Assembly: GCF_000196315.1 (NCBI RefSeq)
Contig: NC_014230.1
Span: 1,178,001 to 1,242,000 of the forward strand
Direction of reading: 5' to 3'
Length of the DNA stretch: 64,000 nucleotides
Source: Croceibacter atlanticus HTCC2559
Lineage (GTDB): Bacteria > Bacteroidota > Bacteroidia > Flavobacteriales > Flavobacteriaceae
Numbering within the stretch: the first letter of the stretch is position 1; each line of letters begins with the position of its first letter. Both the position numbers and the translations under genes were made by a program. Below the pieces are notes generated by a model, which saw nothing but the letters and a program-made list of their open reading frames with translations, did not search any database and was not told the origin of the DNA. Of the stretch, positions 42,437-51,776 are shown in pieces.

Positions 42437-43414
42437 TTATTTTTTACGCTCTATCACGTAATTTACCATAAGTTCTAAACTTTCTTTATAAGGTGAAGGC
42501 GGAAATTTTTCTAATAGTGCTAAAGCTTCTTTTTGAAACTGTTTCATTTGCATAACTGCATACTCTAAGCCTCCATTTTCTTTTACAAATTCAATAACCT
42601 TATTTACACGAGCCTTGTCCTTGTTATGGTTTTTAACGGAGTTAATTAACCAACGTTTGTCTTCTTTACTTACAGTATTAAGTGTGTAAATAAGTGGCAG
42701 TGTCATTTTCTGTTCTTTTATATCAATTCCGGTAGGTTTACCAATAGCAGTATTTCCATAATCAAACAAATCGTCTTTAATTTGAAAAGCCATACCTATC
42801 TTCTCACCAAATAAACGCATAAGCGTAACATCATCAGAATTTGGGTTAACAGATGCAGCGCCCAAACTACAACAAGCGGCAATTAAAGTGGCCGTTTTCT
42901 TCTTGATTATGTCGTAGTATACATCTTCAGTTATGTCTAAACGGCGCGCTTTTTCAATTTGTAAAAGTTCACCTTCACTCATTTCTCTTACTGCAACCGA
43001 AATAATTTTAAGTAAATCAAAATCATTGTTGTCAATAGATAATAATAAACCTTTAGATAGCAGATAATCCCCTACAAGAACTGCAATTTTGTTTTTCCAA
43101 AGCGCATTAATAGAGAAAAAACCACGACGCCTATTAGAGTCGTCTACAATATCATCATGTACCAATGTGGCCGTATGTATAAGCTCAATAACAGCCGCAC
43201 CACGGTAGGTACGATCGTTTACAGAACCTTCACTTACCATCTTAGCCACAAGAAACACAAACATTGGGCGCATTTGCTTTCCTTTTCTATTAACCACATA
43301 ATGGGTTATGCGATTTAGGAGTGCCACTTGAGAAGACATAGATTGGCGAAAACGCTTTTCAAAGTCTTCCATTTCCTGTTCAATGGGCTGCTTTATTTTA
43401 GATATTACTTTCAC
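42437..43414 (-). CDS. trans-polyprenyl diphosphate synthase
   Basis: The 325-residue protein has the two Asp-rich motifs of prenyl synthases, TLVHDDIVDDSNRRRG and MAFQIKDDLFDYG, with GKQMRPMFVFLVAK near the start. It extends isoprenoid chains, probably for menaquinone. It is convergent with the glycosyltransferase operon, four bases apart. Confidence 0.93.
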   Translation of the reverse strand: MKVISKIKQPIEQEMEDFEKRFRQSMSSQVALLNRITHYVVNRKGKQMRPMFVFLVAKMVSEGSVNDRTYRGAAVIELIHTATLVHDDIVDDSNRRRGFFSINALWKNKIAVLVGDYLLSKGLLLSIDNNDFDLLKIISVAVREMSEGELLQIEKARRLDITEDVYYDIIKKKTATLIAACCSLGAASVNPNSDDVTLMRLFGEKIGMAFQIKDDLFDYGNTAIGKPTGIDIKEQKMTLPLIYTLNTVSKEDKRWLINSVKNHNKDKARVNKVIEFVKENGGLEYAVMQMKQFQKEALALLEKFPPSPYKESLELMVNYVIERKK

Positions 43415-43526
43415 TATTACAAAGATACATAAGCCAAATTGAATAATTTATATTAAAATAAAGTAAACAAAATCCGATGAAATGTTTACATTTATAGATG
43501 AAATACTAAACTTTAAACTATTTATT

Positions 43527-44432
43527 ATGAAAAAAATTACTTTGTTAGCAGCTTTACTGGTTGCTTTCTATTCAAATGCGCAAATTGAAACCTCTTTTGA
43601 AACAGGAGAAGGATTCACTGTTGGTGCTCTAAATGGTCAAAATGGTTGGGCTAATACAACCGGTGCCGACGCAAATTTTTCAATCTCTACAGACCAAGCT
43701 ACAGATGGAACACAATCTTTGCAATTAATTCCAACTAATGGTCAATCTAACTTAGTTGCATTAGGGCCAACAATTACATCTTCTGCAGATGTAGTAGTAT
43801 TTACCGTTGATGCATTTATTGAAGCTGCTCCAACTGGAGGTGAAAATTCAGATGTTCAGATTATCACCCAATCTCCATCTCAAGAATTGGTTACGGCTCG
43901 TGTAAATTTTGATTTTCAAGGCAATGTTTCTGTATTAGACGATGATGGTACTGGTACTGAAACTTTAGCATTTATTCCTGCAGGTACATTTGTTAGAAAT
44001 GCATTTTTCGAATTTAAAATAGAGCATAGGTTTGCTGATAATGAAATTCTATATTACATAGATGATTCTCTTATTTATACAGGAGAAGCATTTGGAGCAA
44101 CTAATGTAGAGTCTGCTGTTTTCTTATTTGATAATTTTGAAAGTGGAGCATACTTTGATAATTTAACTTACGCAGAAAATCCACTTGCTGTTGAAGAATT
44201 TGCAGCATTAAATTTCACGCAGTTTGTAGACTCAAATAATACTCTGTATATGTCTTCTAATGAAGTGTTAGAATCTGTAGAACTATATAATGTATTAGGT
44301 AAACAAGTAAAAACTGTGAAGCTAGCTTCTCAAGAAGCACAAGTAAGTCTTGCAGATCTTTCTTCTGGAATTTACTTAGCTAAAGTAACTGTAAATGGTC
44401 AAAACAAATCTTTCAAGCTAATTAAGAAGTAA
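43527..44432 (+). CDS. secreted protein with T9SS C-terminal sorting domain
   Basis: From the ATG at 43527 the product is 301 residues; 15 upstream codons were discarded because MKKITLLAALLVAFYSNA is a signal peptide. The middle resembles a laminin-G or concanavalin-like beta sandwich (ETGEGFTVGALNGQNGWANT). The end (VELYNVLGKQVKTVKL ... LADLSSGIYLAKVTVNGQNK) is a T9SS type A sorting domain. It is probably exported by the porU/porV system encoded in the window. Ligand unknown. Confidence 0.85.
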   Translation: MKKITLLAALLVAFYSNAQIETSFETGEGFTVGALNGQNGWANTTGADANFSISTDQATDGTQSLQLIPTNGQSNLVALGPTITSSADVVVFTVDAFIEAAPTGGENSDVQIITQSPSQELVTARVNFDFQGNVSVLDDDGTGTETLAFIPAGTFVRNAFFEFKIEHRFADNEILYYIDDSLIYTGEAFGATNVESAVFLFDNFESGAYFDNLTYAENPLAVEEFAALNFTQFVDSNNTLYMSSNEVLESVELYNVLGKQVKTVKLASQEAQVSLADLSSGIYLAKVTVNGQNKSFKLIKK

Positions 44433-44453
44433 TTTTATTAGACTTAAAATTTA

Positions 44454-44483
44454 AAAAGCGATCCTAATAGGATCGCTTTTTTT
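44454..44483. terminator. bidirectional intrinsic terminator
   Basis: Stem AAAAGCGATCCT/AGGATCGCTTTT with a three-base loop and T-runs on both strands. It serves the T9SS client gene (+) and the DUF389 gene (-), which end on either side. Confidence 0.9.
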
Positions 44484-45942
44484 ATTGAATTCGATTAATG
44501 GCTATGGTATCCATATCAAATTTTTCATAGAGCCAAGCCCTAAGTCTTTTTTGGTCTTTTATTATAGTTTGTTGCGGAATACTATCTACCCACTTTACAG
44601 AAAAGGTAGGAATGGTATCTAGAGTTGTATTAATAGAGTCTGTAGCAGAAAATGTACTAACCAATTCATTTGAAAATGAAAACCGCTGAATGTTAGGGTA
44701 GTTAATTTTTGTTTCTCTACTTAGACCTTCAAAAGGGATTCCTGCACCTTTTAGTTTAGAAAGTTGATCTTCTAACAATAGGATACGTGCATCTTTACTT
44801 TGAAGTGCTTCTTGATTTTTAAGATAAAGATCTTCTAATATTCCAGCTTTTACAGAAGAGCTCAGTTGTTCTGCCAAATCACTACTTTGATCTGATCCTT
44901 GATGAATTTTAAGATTAGCATCTTTAAGAGCTTCATCTTTCTTAAGTTCAGCAATCCAACTATTTATTTTACTGCTAGGAACTGGTTGTCCTATTAAGTA
45001 CACATTAATATCCTTTGATTTAAAATCTTGAGTAGATTTTACAACTTCTGTACCTTCATACTTAATAACATTGGTTACAAAATCGTTTGTTTTAGTTTCA
45101 AAGACTTGTATTCTAAGCAAGTTTATAAATAAGTAGACACTTGGTACCATAACTATAATTGCAATTAGTGAAGCAATAAAAGCTATACGCTTACGGCGTT
45201 TTTGGTTGGCATACTTTACTAATGGAAAACCAAGTAACTTAGATACTAAAAATGTAGATAATGCTATAAATACTGCATTTATAGAAAATAAATACATAGC
45301 ACCACTAGCATAGCTCCAATTACCAATAGCTAAGCCATAACCTACAGTACATAATGGTGGCATTAAAGCAGTAGCAATAGCAACACCAAATATTACACTT
45401 GCAATGGTTCCTTTTTTAGTTTTAGCTACAATAAGAGCCAAACCACCAAATAAGGCAACAAGTACGTCTAATATTGTTGGGTAAGTTCGAGCCAATAATT
45501 CTGGAGTAGCCTCGGTTATAGGCGATATTTTAAAATAGATAAATGCAGTAATAACACTTAGGAAAATCATAACACCTAAGTTTACTAAAGATCGTCTTAA
45601 GGTGTCAATATCATTAATAGCAACAGACAACCCAATACCTACAATTGGTCCCATTAATGGAGAAATAAGCATTGCTCCTATAACAACAGCAGTACTGCTA
45701 ACGTTAAGCCCGATAGAAGCTACAAATATTGAAAAGATAAGAATCCAAGCGTTATGCCCTTTAAAAGGTATGTCTTTCTTAACGGCTTCAATAGTCGAAT
45801 CCCGATCGGTATCATTTTTTATATTCAGAAGCTCTGAAACAAAAATTTTAATTTGTTGCCAAAGACCTTGTGCTTCTTTACGTAAGTCTTTGTTTTCCTC
45901 ATCTAAAGGAGGATTGCTACCTATATTAGGTTCGTTTGCCAT
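44482..45942 (-). CDS. DUF389 membrane protein
   Basis: The 486-residue protein has several membrane segments in the N-terminal half (IFVASIGLNVSSTAVVIGAM, GPIVGIGLSVAINDID, VLVALFGGLALIVAK) characteristic of DUF389, and a soluble C-terminal half. Function is unknown; transport or envelope roles are suggested for the family. It overlaps the next gene by one base. Confidence 0.85.
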   Translation of the reverse strand: MANEPNIGSNPPLDEENKDLRKEAQGLWQQIKIFVSELLNIKNDTDRDSTIEAVKKDIPFKGHNAWILIFSIFVASIGLNVSSTAVVIGAMLISPLMGPIVGIGLSVAINDIDTLRRSLVNLGVMIFLSVITAFIYFKISPITEATPELLARTYPTILDVLVALFGGLALIVAKTKKGTIASVIFGVAIATALMPPLCTVGYGLAIGNWSYASGAMYLFSINAVFIALSTFLVSKLLGFPLVKYANQKRRKRIAFIASLIAIIVMVPSVYLFINLLRIQVFETKTNDFVTNVIKYEGTEVVKSTQDFKSKDINVYLIGQPVPSSKINSWIAELKKDEALKDANLKIHQGSDQSSDLAEQLSSSVKAGILEDLYLKNQEALQSKDARILLLEDQLSKLKGAGIPFEGLSRETKINYPNIQRFSFSNELVSTFSATDSINTTLDTIPTFSVKWVDSIPQQTIIKDQKRLRAWLYEKFDMDTIAINRIQ

Positions 45943-47024
45943 TAATTTAAGTTTTTACCTAATTTTTGCTGTACAGATTTACTAATAGATTTTATGTCTT
46001 GTTCTTTCTCCTTTGGAACAATCATTAAAACATCATCTCTATCTACAATGATATAATCTTCTAAACCATCTATTACCACAGCTTTGTTAGACTGTGTGTG
46101 TATCATATTTCCTTGGCTGTTGGGTGCAAATGTTTCAGCATTTACAATTGCATTATTCTGAAAATCTTTGGTAAGCTTTTCATATAAAGATCCCCAAGTA
46201 CCAAGGTCATTCCAGTCAAAAGTAGCGGGTAGTACTCTTACATCAGCAGCATTTTCCATTATACCAAAATCTATAGAAATGTTATCTGCTTTAGGATATG
46301 TTCTTGATAGGAATTTTGTTTCACGTTCTGTATTTAAAGCATCAATTCCTCTAAAAAACAGATGATGCATATCTGGCATTTGTTTTTCAAAAGCTTCGAC
46401 AATAGTATTAGCACTCCAAATAAAAATTCCGGCATTCCATAAGTAATTGCCGTCAGCTAAAAATTGTTTTGCAAGCTCTTTATTAGGTTTTTCGGTAAAA
46501 TGCTTAACTTTCTTTATTGGTGTAGAAGTGTCTTCTATATAATTTATATAACCATAACCCGTATTTGCAAAAGTTGGCTCAATACCAAGAGTCATAAGAA
46601 TAGGTTGTCTTTGGCAAGCATCAAAAGCCGTACGAATATTATCGTTAAAAGCATTTTCATCTTCTATCCAATGATCACTAGGAGCTACGAGCATTAATGC
46701 ATCAGGATTTTCTTTCTGAATTTTTAAAGCTGCTAATAATATACAAGGTGCCGTATTTCTCATTACAGGCTCTAGGACTATTTGTCTATCTGTTACATTA
46801 GGTAACTGCTCTTTTACCAGGTCTTCATATTTTGAGTTGGTGAGTATAAAAATATTCTCTTCTGGTACAGTTTTAGAAAGCCTTGCAAAGGTTTTTTGTA
46901 TTAATGAAGAGCCAGTGCCTAGCATATCATGAAATTGCTTTGGGAAACTAGTAGTGCTTACAGGCCAAAATCTTGATCCAATACCACCAGCCATTAGCAC
47001 AGCATAGTAATTTTTATTTTCCAT
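45942..47024 (-). CDS. manC: mannose-1-phosphate guanylyltransferase
   Basis: The 360-residue nucleotidyltransferase has the signature LMAGGIGSRFWPVSTTSFPK at its start, then PSDHWIEDENAFN, VKHFTEKPNKE and YLWNAGIFIWSA. It makes GDP-mannose. It lacks the phosphomannose isomerase domain found in long ManC forms, so it is the short type. It lies between SprT and DUF389 genes. Confidence 0.9.
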   Translation of the reverse strand: MENKNYYAVLMAGGIGSRFWPVSTTSFPKQFHDMLGTGSSLIQKTFARLSKTVPEENIFILTNSKYEDLVKEQLPNVTDRQIVLEPVMRNTAPCILLAALKIQKENPDALMLVAPSDHWIEDENAFNDNIRTAFDACQRQPILMTLGIEPTFANTGYGYINYIEDTSTPIKKVKHFTEKPNKELAKQFLADGNYLWNAGIFIWSANTIVEAFEKQMPDMHHLFFRGIDALNTERETKFLSRTYPKADNISIDFGIMENAADVRVLPATFDWNDLGTWGSLYEKLTKDFQNNAIVNAETFAPNSQGNMIHTQSNKAVVIDGLEDYIIVDRDDVLMIVPKEKEQDIKSISKSVQQKLGKNLN

Positions 47025-47030
47025 TAATAG

Positions 47031-47630
47031 TTAGTTTTTAATAAATTCAACTTCTGCATTAGGTTGAAACAGGTATACTTTTCCTGTTGCTATTTCAACA
47101 CATTCATAGCGTTTTACACGCTGTAATCCTTTTTTGAAAACTTTACCATTGTAAATTTTGAAGATACTTCCGGTAGGTATTTCAAATATATAATTTTTAT
47201 CAGTTGGAGGATCGTAAGACTTCAGTTTAATAGCTAGTTGCGTATCTGTATCACTACTTGCTTTGGGGTTTTTAAAATGTCTTGCGAGATAGGGTAGCAG
47301 CTCTTGAGGAAAAATATTAGGATTAATAAATGGTAACATTAACAAAGTAAATGTACGTTTCCACTCTTTGCCGTGTGGCTTTATTTGAAATCCAAATTCC
47401 TGAAATGCTTTTAAATGAGCAATTTCATGTATTAAAGTAATTAAAAACCGATATGGGTTTAAGTTGGCATTAACAGTAATCTGTAAGGTGCCATCTGGCA
47501 TTTTCCTATAATCGCCGTGGCGCGTCTTACGTTCGTTTACAATTTTAAGGTGTACGCCATAAGTCTTTATAAGATTAAACGCTGGCTCTACAGCCATTGG
47601 TGGTAAATATTTAGTTAAAACATTAGCCAT
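47031..47630 (-). CDS. SprT-like zinc metalloprotease
   Basis: The 199-residue protein has the metal site HEIAHLKAFQEFGF followed by KPHGKEWKRTF, which is the SprT/SPRTN core. The C-terminal 70 residues lack a complete zinc ribbon and read KRYECVEIATGKVYLF. Related proteins act on DNA-protein crosslinks, but that function is not shown here. One base overlap with the SDR gene upstream. Confidence 0.85.
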   Translation of the reverse strand: MANVLTKYLPPMAVEPAFNLIKTYGVHLKIVNERKTRHGDYRKMPDGTLQITVNANLNPYRFLITLIHEIAHLKAFQEFGFQIKPHGKEWKRTFTLLMLPFINPNIFPQELLPYLARHFKNPKASSDTDTQLAIKLKSYDPPTDKNYIFEIPTGSIFKIYNGKVFKKGLQRVKRYECVEIATGKVYLFQPNAEVEFIKN

Positions 47631-48313
47631 TAAGGTGTGGTGCTTGAAACCTGTAATATTTTTCCATTATAAAACTGTTGTCCAGTTAAAGCAAAATTAG
47701 CAATATATTCTGCCATTTCTTCTGCAGTTACTGGAGCTTGAAAACCAGGAAAAGCTTGCTCTAACATTTCGGTTTGAACAGCACCTAAAGCCAATACATT
47801 AAACGACGGTCCTGTTTCCTTATACTCTTCTGCTAAAAGCTCTGTTAATGTAATGAGTGCACCCTTGCTAGAACTATAGGCAGATAATCCTGCGAATTTC
47901 ATACTTCCTTGTATGCCGCCCATACTACTTATATTAACAACATGGCTTTTGTTGTTCATATAAGGTAGTGCTTGTTGGGTCATATTTACAACTCCATAAA
48001 CATTAGTATTGTAAACACTTTTAAAGGTATCTAAAGAAGTAGTGTTGAAAGATGAATTTGCTAACAGGCCTGCATTGTTTATTAATATGTCTACACGATT
48101 ATTAAACACATTTTTTATAGCATTGTTAAGAATGTTGTTTTGCTCTTCTTTTGTAATATCAAGATCTAAACAAGTAACATTATCTAGGGATAAAGACTTA
48201 AGGTGAGATGTGTTTCTAGATAGCGCAATAACCTTGTGATTTTGTATGGAAAATAGTTTTGCCAACTCTAAGCCAATACCTTTACTTGCGCCAGTAATTA
48301 TTATGTGTTTCAT
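47630..48313 (-). CDS. short-chain dehydrogenase/reductase
   Basis: From the ATG at 48313 the protein is 227 residues (MKHIIITGASKGIGLELAKL). The NAD(P) motif TGASKGIG, NNAG (LINNAGLLA), the Ser (VVNISSMGG) and YxxxK (YSSSKGALI) are all present, so it is a classical SDR. The 32 codons before this ATG are not typical and were left out. Substrate unknown. Confidence 0.88.
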   Translation of the reverse strand: MKHIIITGASKGIGLELAKLFSIQNHKVIALSRNTSHLKSLSLDNVTCLDLDITKEEQNNILNNAIKNVFNNRVDILINNAGLLANSSFNTTSLDTFKSVYNTNVYGVVNMTQQALPYMNNKSHVVNISSMGGIQGSMKFAGLSAYSSSKGALITLTELLAEEYKETGPSFNVLALGAVQTEMLEQAFPGFQAPVTAEEMAEYIANFALTGQQFYNGKILQVSSTTP

Positions 48314-48410
48314 GTATGATAATTTTACAAAAAATAAACATTCTAGAATTAAAAACCTGATGTTGTAATTATTAATATCAGATTGTAATATTATATGAGT
48401 TAAGAGCATA

Positions 48411-48444
48411 AAAAAAGGTCCGTAAAAATTACAGACCTTTTTTT
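48411..48444. terminator. intrinsic terminator near the E2 gene end
   Basis: Stem AAAAAAGGTC..GTAA/TTAC..GACCTTTTTT with small mismatches and flanking A/T runs. It lies in the spacer between the pyruvate E2 gene stop and the SDR gene start, and stops transcription from the pdh side (minus strand). Confidence 0.85.
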
Positions 48445-48459
48445 ATTTACCCAAAAGAG

Positions 48460-50133
48460 TTAGGCCAGCATTGTAACTGGGTTCTCCATATAAGTTTTAA
48501 AGGTTTGTAAGAATTGTGCTCCTGTTGCACCATCCACAGTTCTATGATCATTTGCCATAGTAACTTTCATAGTATGTCCAACAACAATCTCACCGTTCTT
48601 AACTACAGGCTTTTCAACGATTGCACCTATAGATAGAATAGAAGAATTAGGCTGATTAATAATACTAGTAAATTCTGTAATACCAAACATTCCTAAGTTA
48701 GACACTGTAAAAGTGCTGCCAGACATCTCATCTGGAGTGATTTTCTTGTTTCTAGCTTTGCCAGCTAAAGATTTTACATTACCACCAATTTGGGTTAGAG
48801 ACATTTGGTCTGCAAATTTAAGTACAGGCACCAATAGGCCTTCATCTACAGCAACAGCAACGCCCATATGTATGTGGTTAGCTACTTTTGTTTTGTCGCC
48901 ATCCCATTGAGAATTAACTTGTGGATGTTTGCGTAACGCCATAGCAGCAGCTTTTATAACCATATCGTTATAAGATACTTTTACATCTGGCATTTGATTA
49001 ATTTGAGATCTAGAAGACATTGCGTGCTCCATATTTATCTCTACAGTTAAGTAGTAATGTGGTGCCGAGAATTTAGATTCGCCTAAGCGTTTTGCAATTG
49101 TCTTACGCATTTGAGAATTCTTAGTTTCCTCAAAAGACTCCTCACCAGCAGGTACATAAGGTTGTATTGTTGGTGCCTCATTAGTTTGAGACTCTTTAGC
49201 TTGAGCAGTGTCTTTTTTAGATGTTGCTGAAGGTTTAAAGTTCTCTATATCTTTCTTTACAATACGGCCATTATCTCCACTACCATTTACTTCAGATAAA
49301 TCTATTCCTTTTTCTTCTGCCATTTTCTTAGCTAAAGGAGATACAAAAATTCGTTTTCCGTCTGAAGTTGTACTGCTTTTAGATGAAGTTTCTTCTTTGT
49401 CGGTATCAGCCTTTGCGTCTTTTTCTTCTTTAGAAGATTTTGTTTCTGCTTTAGAAGCTTTAGGGCTGTCTCCAGAAATTCCAGATACATCTGTTCCTTC
49501 AGGTCCTATGATAGCTAATAACTTATCTACTTTTGCAGTTTCACCTTCTGCTACGCCAATTTTTAAAAGGGTACCAGAGTAAAAAGATTCAAACTCCATT
49601 GTAGCTTTATCGGTTTCTATTTCTGCAAGGATATCACCTTCTTCAATAGTATCGCCTTCTTGTTTCAACCAAGTTGCAACAGTACCTTCTTCCATAGTAT
49701 CAGAAAGGCGAGGCATTGTGATTATTTCTACACCTTCTGGTATGCCTGAATCGTCTGAAGAAGACTCTTCTTTCTCGTCAGTTTTCTCCTCATCATTTGA
49801 TTCTTCATTATCGCTTTCAGAAGATTTTTTATCTTCTTTGTCGCTTTTAGAACCTGAAGCACTAGAACCATTTAGTAGGTCTGAAATATCTTCACCTTCT
49901 TCACCGATAATTGCCAAGAGTTGGTCTACAGGAGCAGTTTCGCCTTCTTCAACACCTATATGAAGTAATACGCCTTCATAAAAAGACTCAAACTCCATAG
50001 TAGCTTTATCTGTCTCTATTTCAGCAAGAATATCACCTTCTTCAACTTTGTCTCCTTTTTGCTTTAGCCATTTAGCAACAACACCTTCTTCCATGGTGTC
50101 ACTTAATCTTGGCATATTTATTACTTCGGCCAT
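48460..50133 (-). CDS. pyruvate dehydrogenase E2 with two lipoyl domains
   Basis: The 557-residue acyltransferase has two lipoyl domains (each with EIETDKATMEFESF), acidic/Ser-rich linkers (DKEDKKSSESDNEESNDEEK), an E3-binding domain (RIFVSPLAKKMAEEKGIDLS ... NGRIVKKDIENF) and the catalytic domain with DHRTVDGATGAQFL. It follows the E1-alpha gene closely. It is the classical pyruvate complex, separate from the branched-chain E2 at 11 kb. Confidence 0.94.
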   Translation of the reverse strand: MAEVINMPRLSDTMEEGVVAKWLKQKGDKVEEGDILAEIETDKATMEFESFYEGVLLHIGVEEGETAPVDQLLAIIGEEGEDISDLLNGSSASGSKSDKEDKKSSESDNEESNDEEKTDEKEESSSDDSGIPEGVEIITMPRLSDTMEEGTVATWLKQEGDTIEEGDILAEIETDKATMEFESFYSGTLLKIGVAEGETAKVDKLLAIIGPEGTDVSGISGDSPKASKAETKSSKEEKDAKADTDKEETSSKSSTTSDGKRIFVSPLAKKMAEEKGIDLSEVNGSGDNGRIVKKDIENFKPSATSKKDTAQAKESQTNEAPTIQPYVPAGEESFEETKNSQMRKTIAKRLGESKFSAPHYYLTVEINMEHAMSSRSQINQMPDVKVSYNDMVIKAAAMALRKHPQVNSQWDGDKTKVANHIHMGVAVAVDEGLLVPVLKFADQMSLTQIGGNVKSLAGKARNKKITPDEMSGSTFTVSNLGMFGITEFTSIINQPNSSILSIGAIVEKPVVKNGEIVVGHTMKVTMANDHRTVDGATGAQFLQTFKTYMENPVTMLA

Positions 50134-50136
50134 CTC

Positions 50137-51138
50137 TTAAACTGGTTTATGTGATAAAAATGGATAGTCTTCTTGCTCGTAAACAACGTCATACATCACG
50201 TTCTTTTCTGGGAAGTCTGAGTTTTCTGCAAACTCTTCACATTCCTTAACAAGATCTTTAACTCTCTGATCTATTTCTTTAACTTCATCTTCTGTAGCAT
50301 ATTTTTTATCTAAGATAATCTCTTTTACTTGCGTTATAGGATCTATCTTTTGGTATTCTGCTACTTCGTCTTTAGTTCTATATTTTTGAGCATCACTCAT
50401 TGAGTGTCCTCTATATCTGTATGTTTTTAACTCTAAGAAAGTTGGGCCACCACCAGTTCTTGCACGCTCAATTGCTTCAGACATTGCTTCTGCAACCTTA
50501 ACAGGGTTCATAGCATCTACTGGTCCGCAAGGCATTTCATATCCTAAACCAAGTTTCCAGATATCTGTATGGTTTGCTGTTCTTGCAACAGATGTTCCCA
50601 TGGCGTATCCATTGTTTTCAACACAAAATACTACAGGTAAATTCCATAGCATAGCCAAGTTAAAGGTTTCATGAAGTGAACCTTGTCTTGCAGCACCATC
50701 TCCAAAATATGTGATGGTAACATTGTCTCTATCATGATACTGGTCTGCAAATGCTAAACCTGCACCTAGAGGAATTTGACCACCAACAATACCGTGACCA
50801 CCATAAAAACGGTGTTCTTTAGAGAAAATATGCATAGACCCACCAAGACCTTGTGAGGTACCTGTGCCTTTACCATATAATTCTGCCATTACACGTTTAG
50901 GGTCTACACCCATACCAATTGGTTGTACGTGGTTTCTGTAAGCGGTTATTAAACGATCCTTATCTGTATCCATAGCATGCAATGTACCTGCAAGGATAGC
51001 TTCTTGACCGTTGTAAAGGTGTAAAAACCCTCTAACTTTTTGTTGTATATATACTTGTGCTAATTTGTCTTCAAACTTTCTCCAAAATAGCATGTCTTCA
51101 TACCACTTTAGGTAGGTAGCTTTTGTGATTTTCTTCAT
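50137..51138 (-). CDS. pdhA: pyruvate dehydrogenase E1 alpha subunit
   Basis: The 333-residue protein has the thiamine diphosphate motif ITYFGDGAARQGSLHETFN followed by VVFCVENNGYAMGTS, and the phosphorylation-loop-like YRGHSMSDAQKYR. It is the alpha subunit of heterotetrameric pyruvate dehydrogenase. The E1 beta gene was not seen adjacent, which is usual in this phylum. It is three bases upstream of the E2 gene. Confidence 0.94.
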   Translation of the reverse strand: MKKITKATYLKWYEDMLFWRKFEDKLAQVYIQQKVRGFLHLYNGQEAILAGTLHAMDTDKDRLITAYRNHVQPIGMGVDPKRVMAELYGKGTGTSQGLGGSMHIFSKEHRFYGGHGIVGGQIPLGAGLAFADQYHDRDNVTITYFGDGAARQGSLHETFNLAMLWNLPVVFCVENNGYAMGTSVARTANHTDIWKLGLGYEMPCGPVDAMNPVKVAEAMSEAIERARTGGGPTFLELKTYRYRGHSMSDAQKYRTKDEVAEYQKIDPITQVKEIILDKKYATEDEVKEIDQRVKDLVKECEEFAENSDFPEKNVMYDVVYEQEDYPFLSHKPV

Positions 51139-51230
51139 AGTGATCGTGTTAGCATTTCAAAATTCTTGAAATGGGTAACAAAAATAAGATAATAAGGGTG
51201 ATTAAAAAATTTACGACAAGGAAAGAATGC

Positions 51231-51713
51231 CTATAAATAAGACTTATCAAAAGCTAATGGTAATAAGTCTGATAATGAGCTAACTTTTACAACTTTTCCT
51301 GTTTGTCCCATAAAGTAAATTTCTATAGGTGTTTCTTGTTTTATCTCGTATTCGGATATAGATTGTCTGCACGCGCCACAAGGTGGAATAGGAGTCATTA
51401 CCGTATGGTTTGATGAAGATGCAGATAATGCCATTCTCGTTATTTTTTTGTCAGGATATTGTGAGCCAGCATAAAATATAGCAGTGCGTTCTGCACATAA
51501 ACCTGAAGGGTAAGCTGCATTTTCTTGATTGTTCCCAGTTACAATTGTACCATCTTCTAATATGAGTGCTGCTCCAACTAAAAATTTTGAATAGGGTGCA
51601 TAAGCTTTATCTCGAGCTTCAAAAGCTTTATGCATTAGTCCTTGAATATCTTCTGGACACTCTTCTAAATTATCGTAAACGTGTAGGGTAGCGGTAATGT
51701 TAACTTCTTTCAT
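51231..51713 (-). CDS. cdd: cytidine deaminase
   Basis: The 160-residue protein has the zinc and catalytic motifs of cytidine deaminase, GLCAERTAIFYAG and TPIPPCGACRQSISEY, together with YSKFLVGAALI. It deaminates cytidine and deoxycytidine. It sits between pdhA and porV, the gene order usual in flavobacteria. Confidence 0.93.
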   Translation of the reverse strand: MKEVNITATLHVYDNLEECPEDIQGLMHKAFEARDKAYAPYSKFLVGAALILEDGTIVTGNNQENAAYPSGLCAERTAIFYAGSQYPDKKITRMALSASSSNHTVMTPIPPCGACRQSISEYEIKQETPIEIYFMGQTGKVVKVSSLSDLLPLAFDKSYL

Positions 51714-51726
51714 ATATGATAAAGGT

Positions 51727-51753
51727 AAAAAAAGCTCCCAAAAGGAGCTTTTT
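51727..51753. terminator. intrinsic terminator after porV
   Basis: Stem AAAAAGCTCC/GGAGCTTTTT with a five-base loop and flanking T/A-run. It lies between the cdd start and the porV stop, ending the porU-porV transcript. Confidence 0.88.
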
Positions 51754-51776
51754 GTATATCTATTTAATTAGAGATT

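Noticed and set aside
49208-49963. Plus-strand serine-rich open frames antisense to the pyruvate E2 gene
   Set aside because: They mirror the acidic, serine-rich E2 linkers (GAA/TCT-rich codons) and have no independent support.
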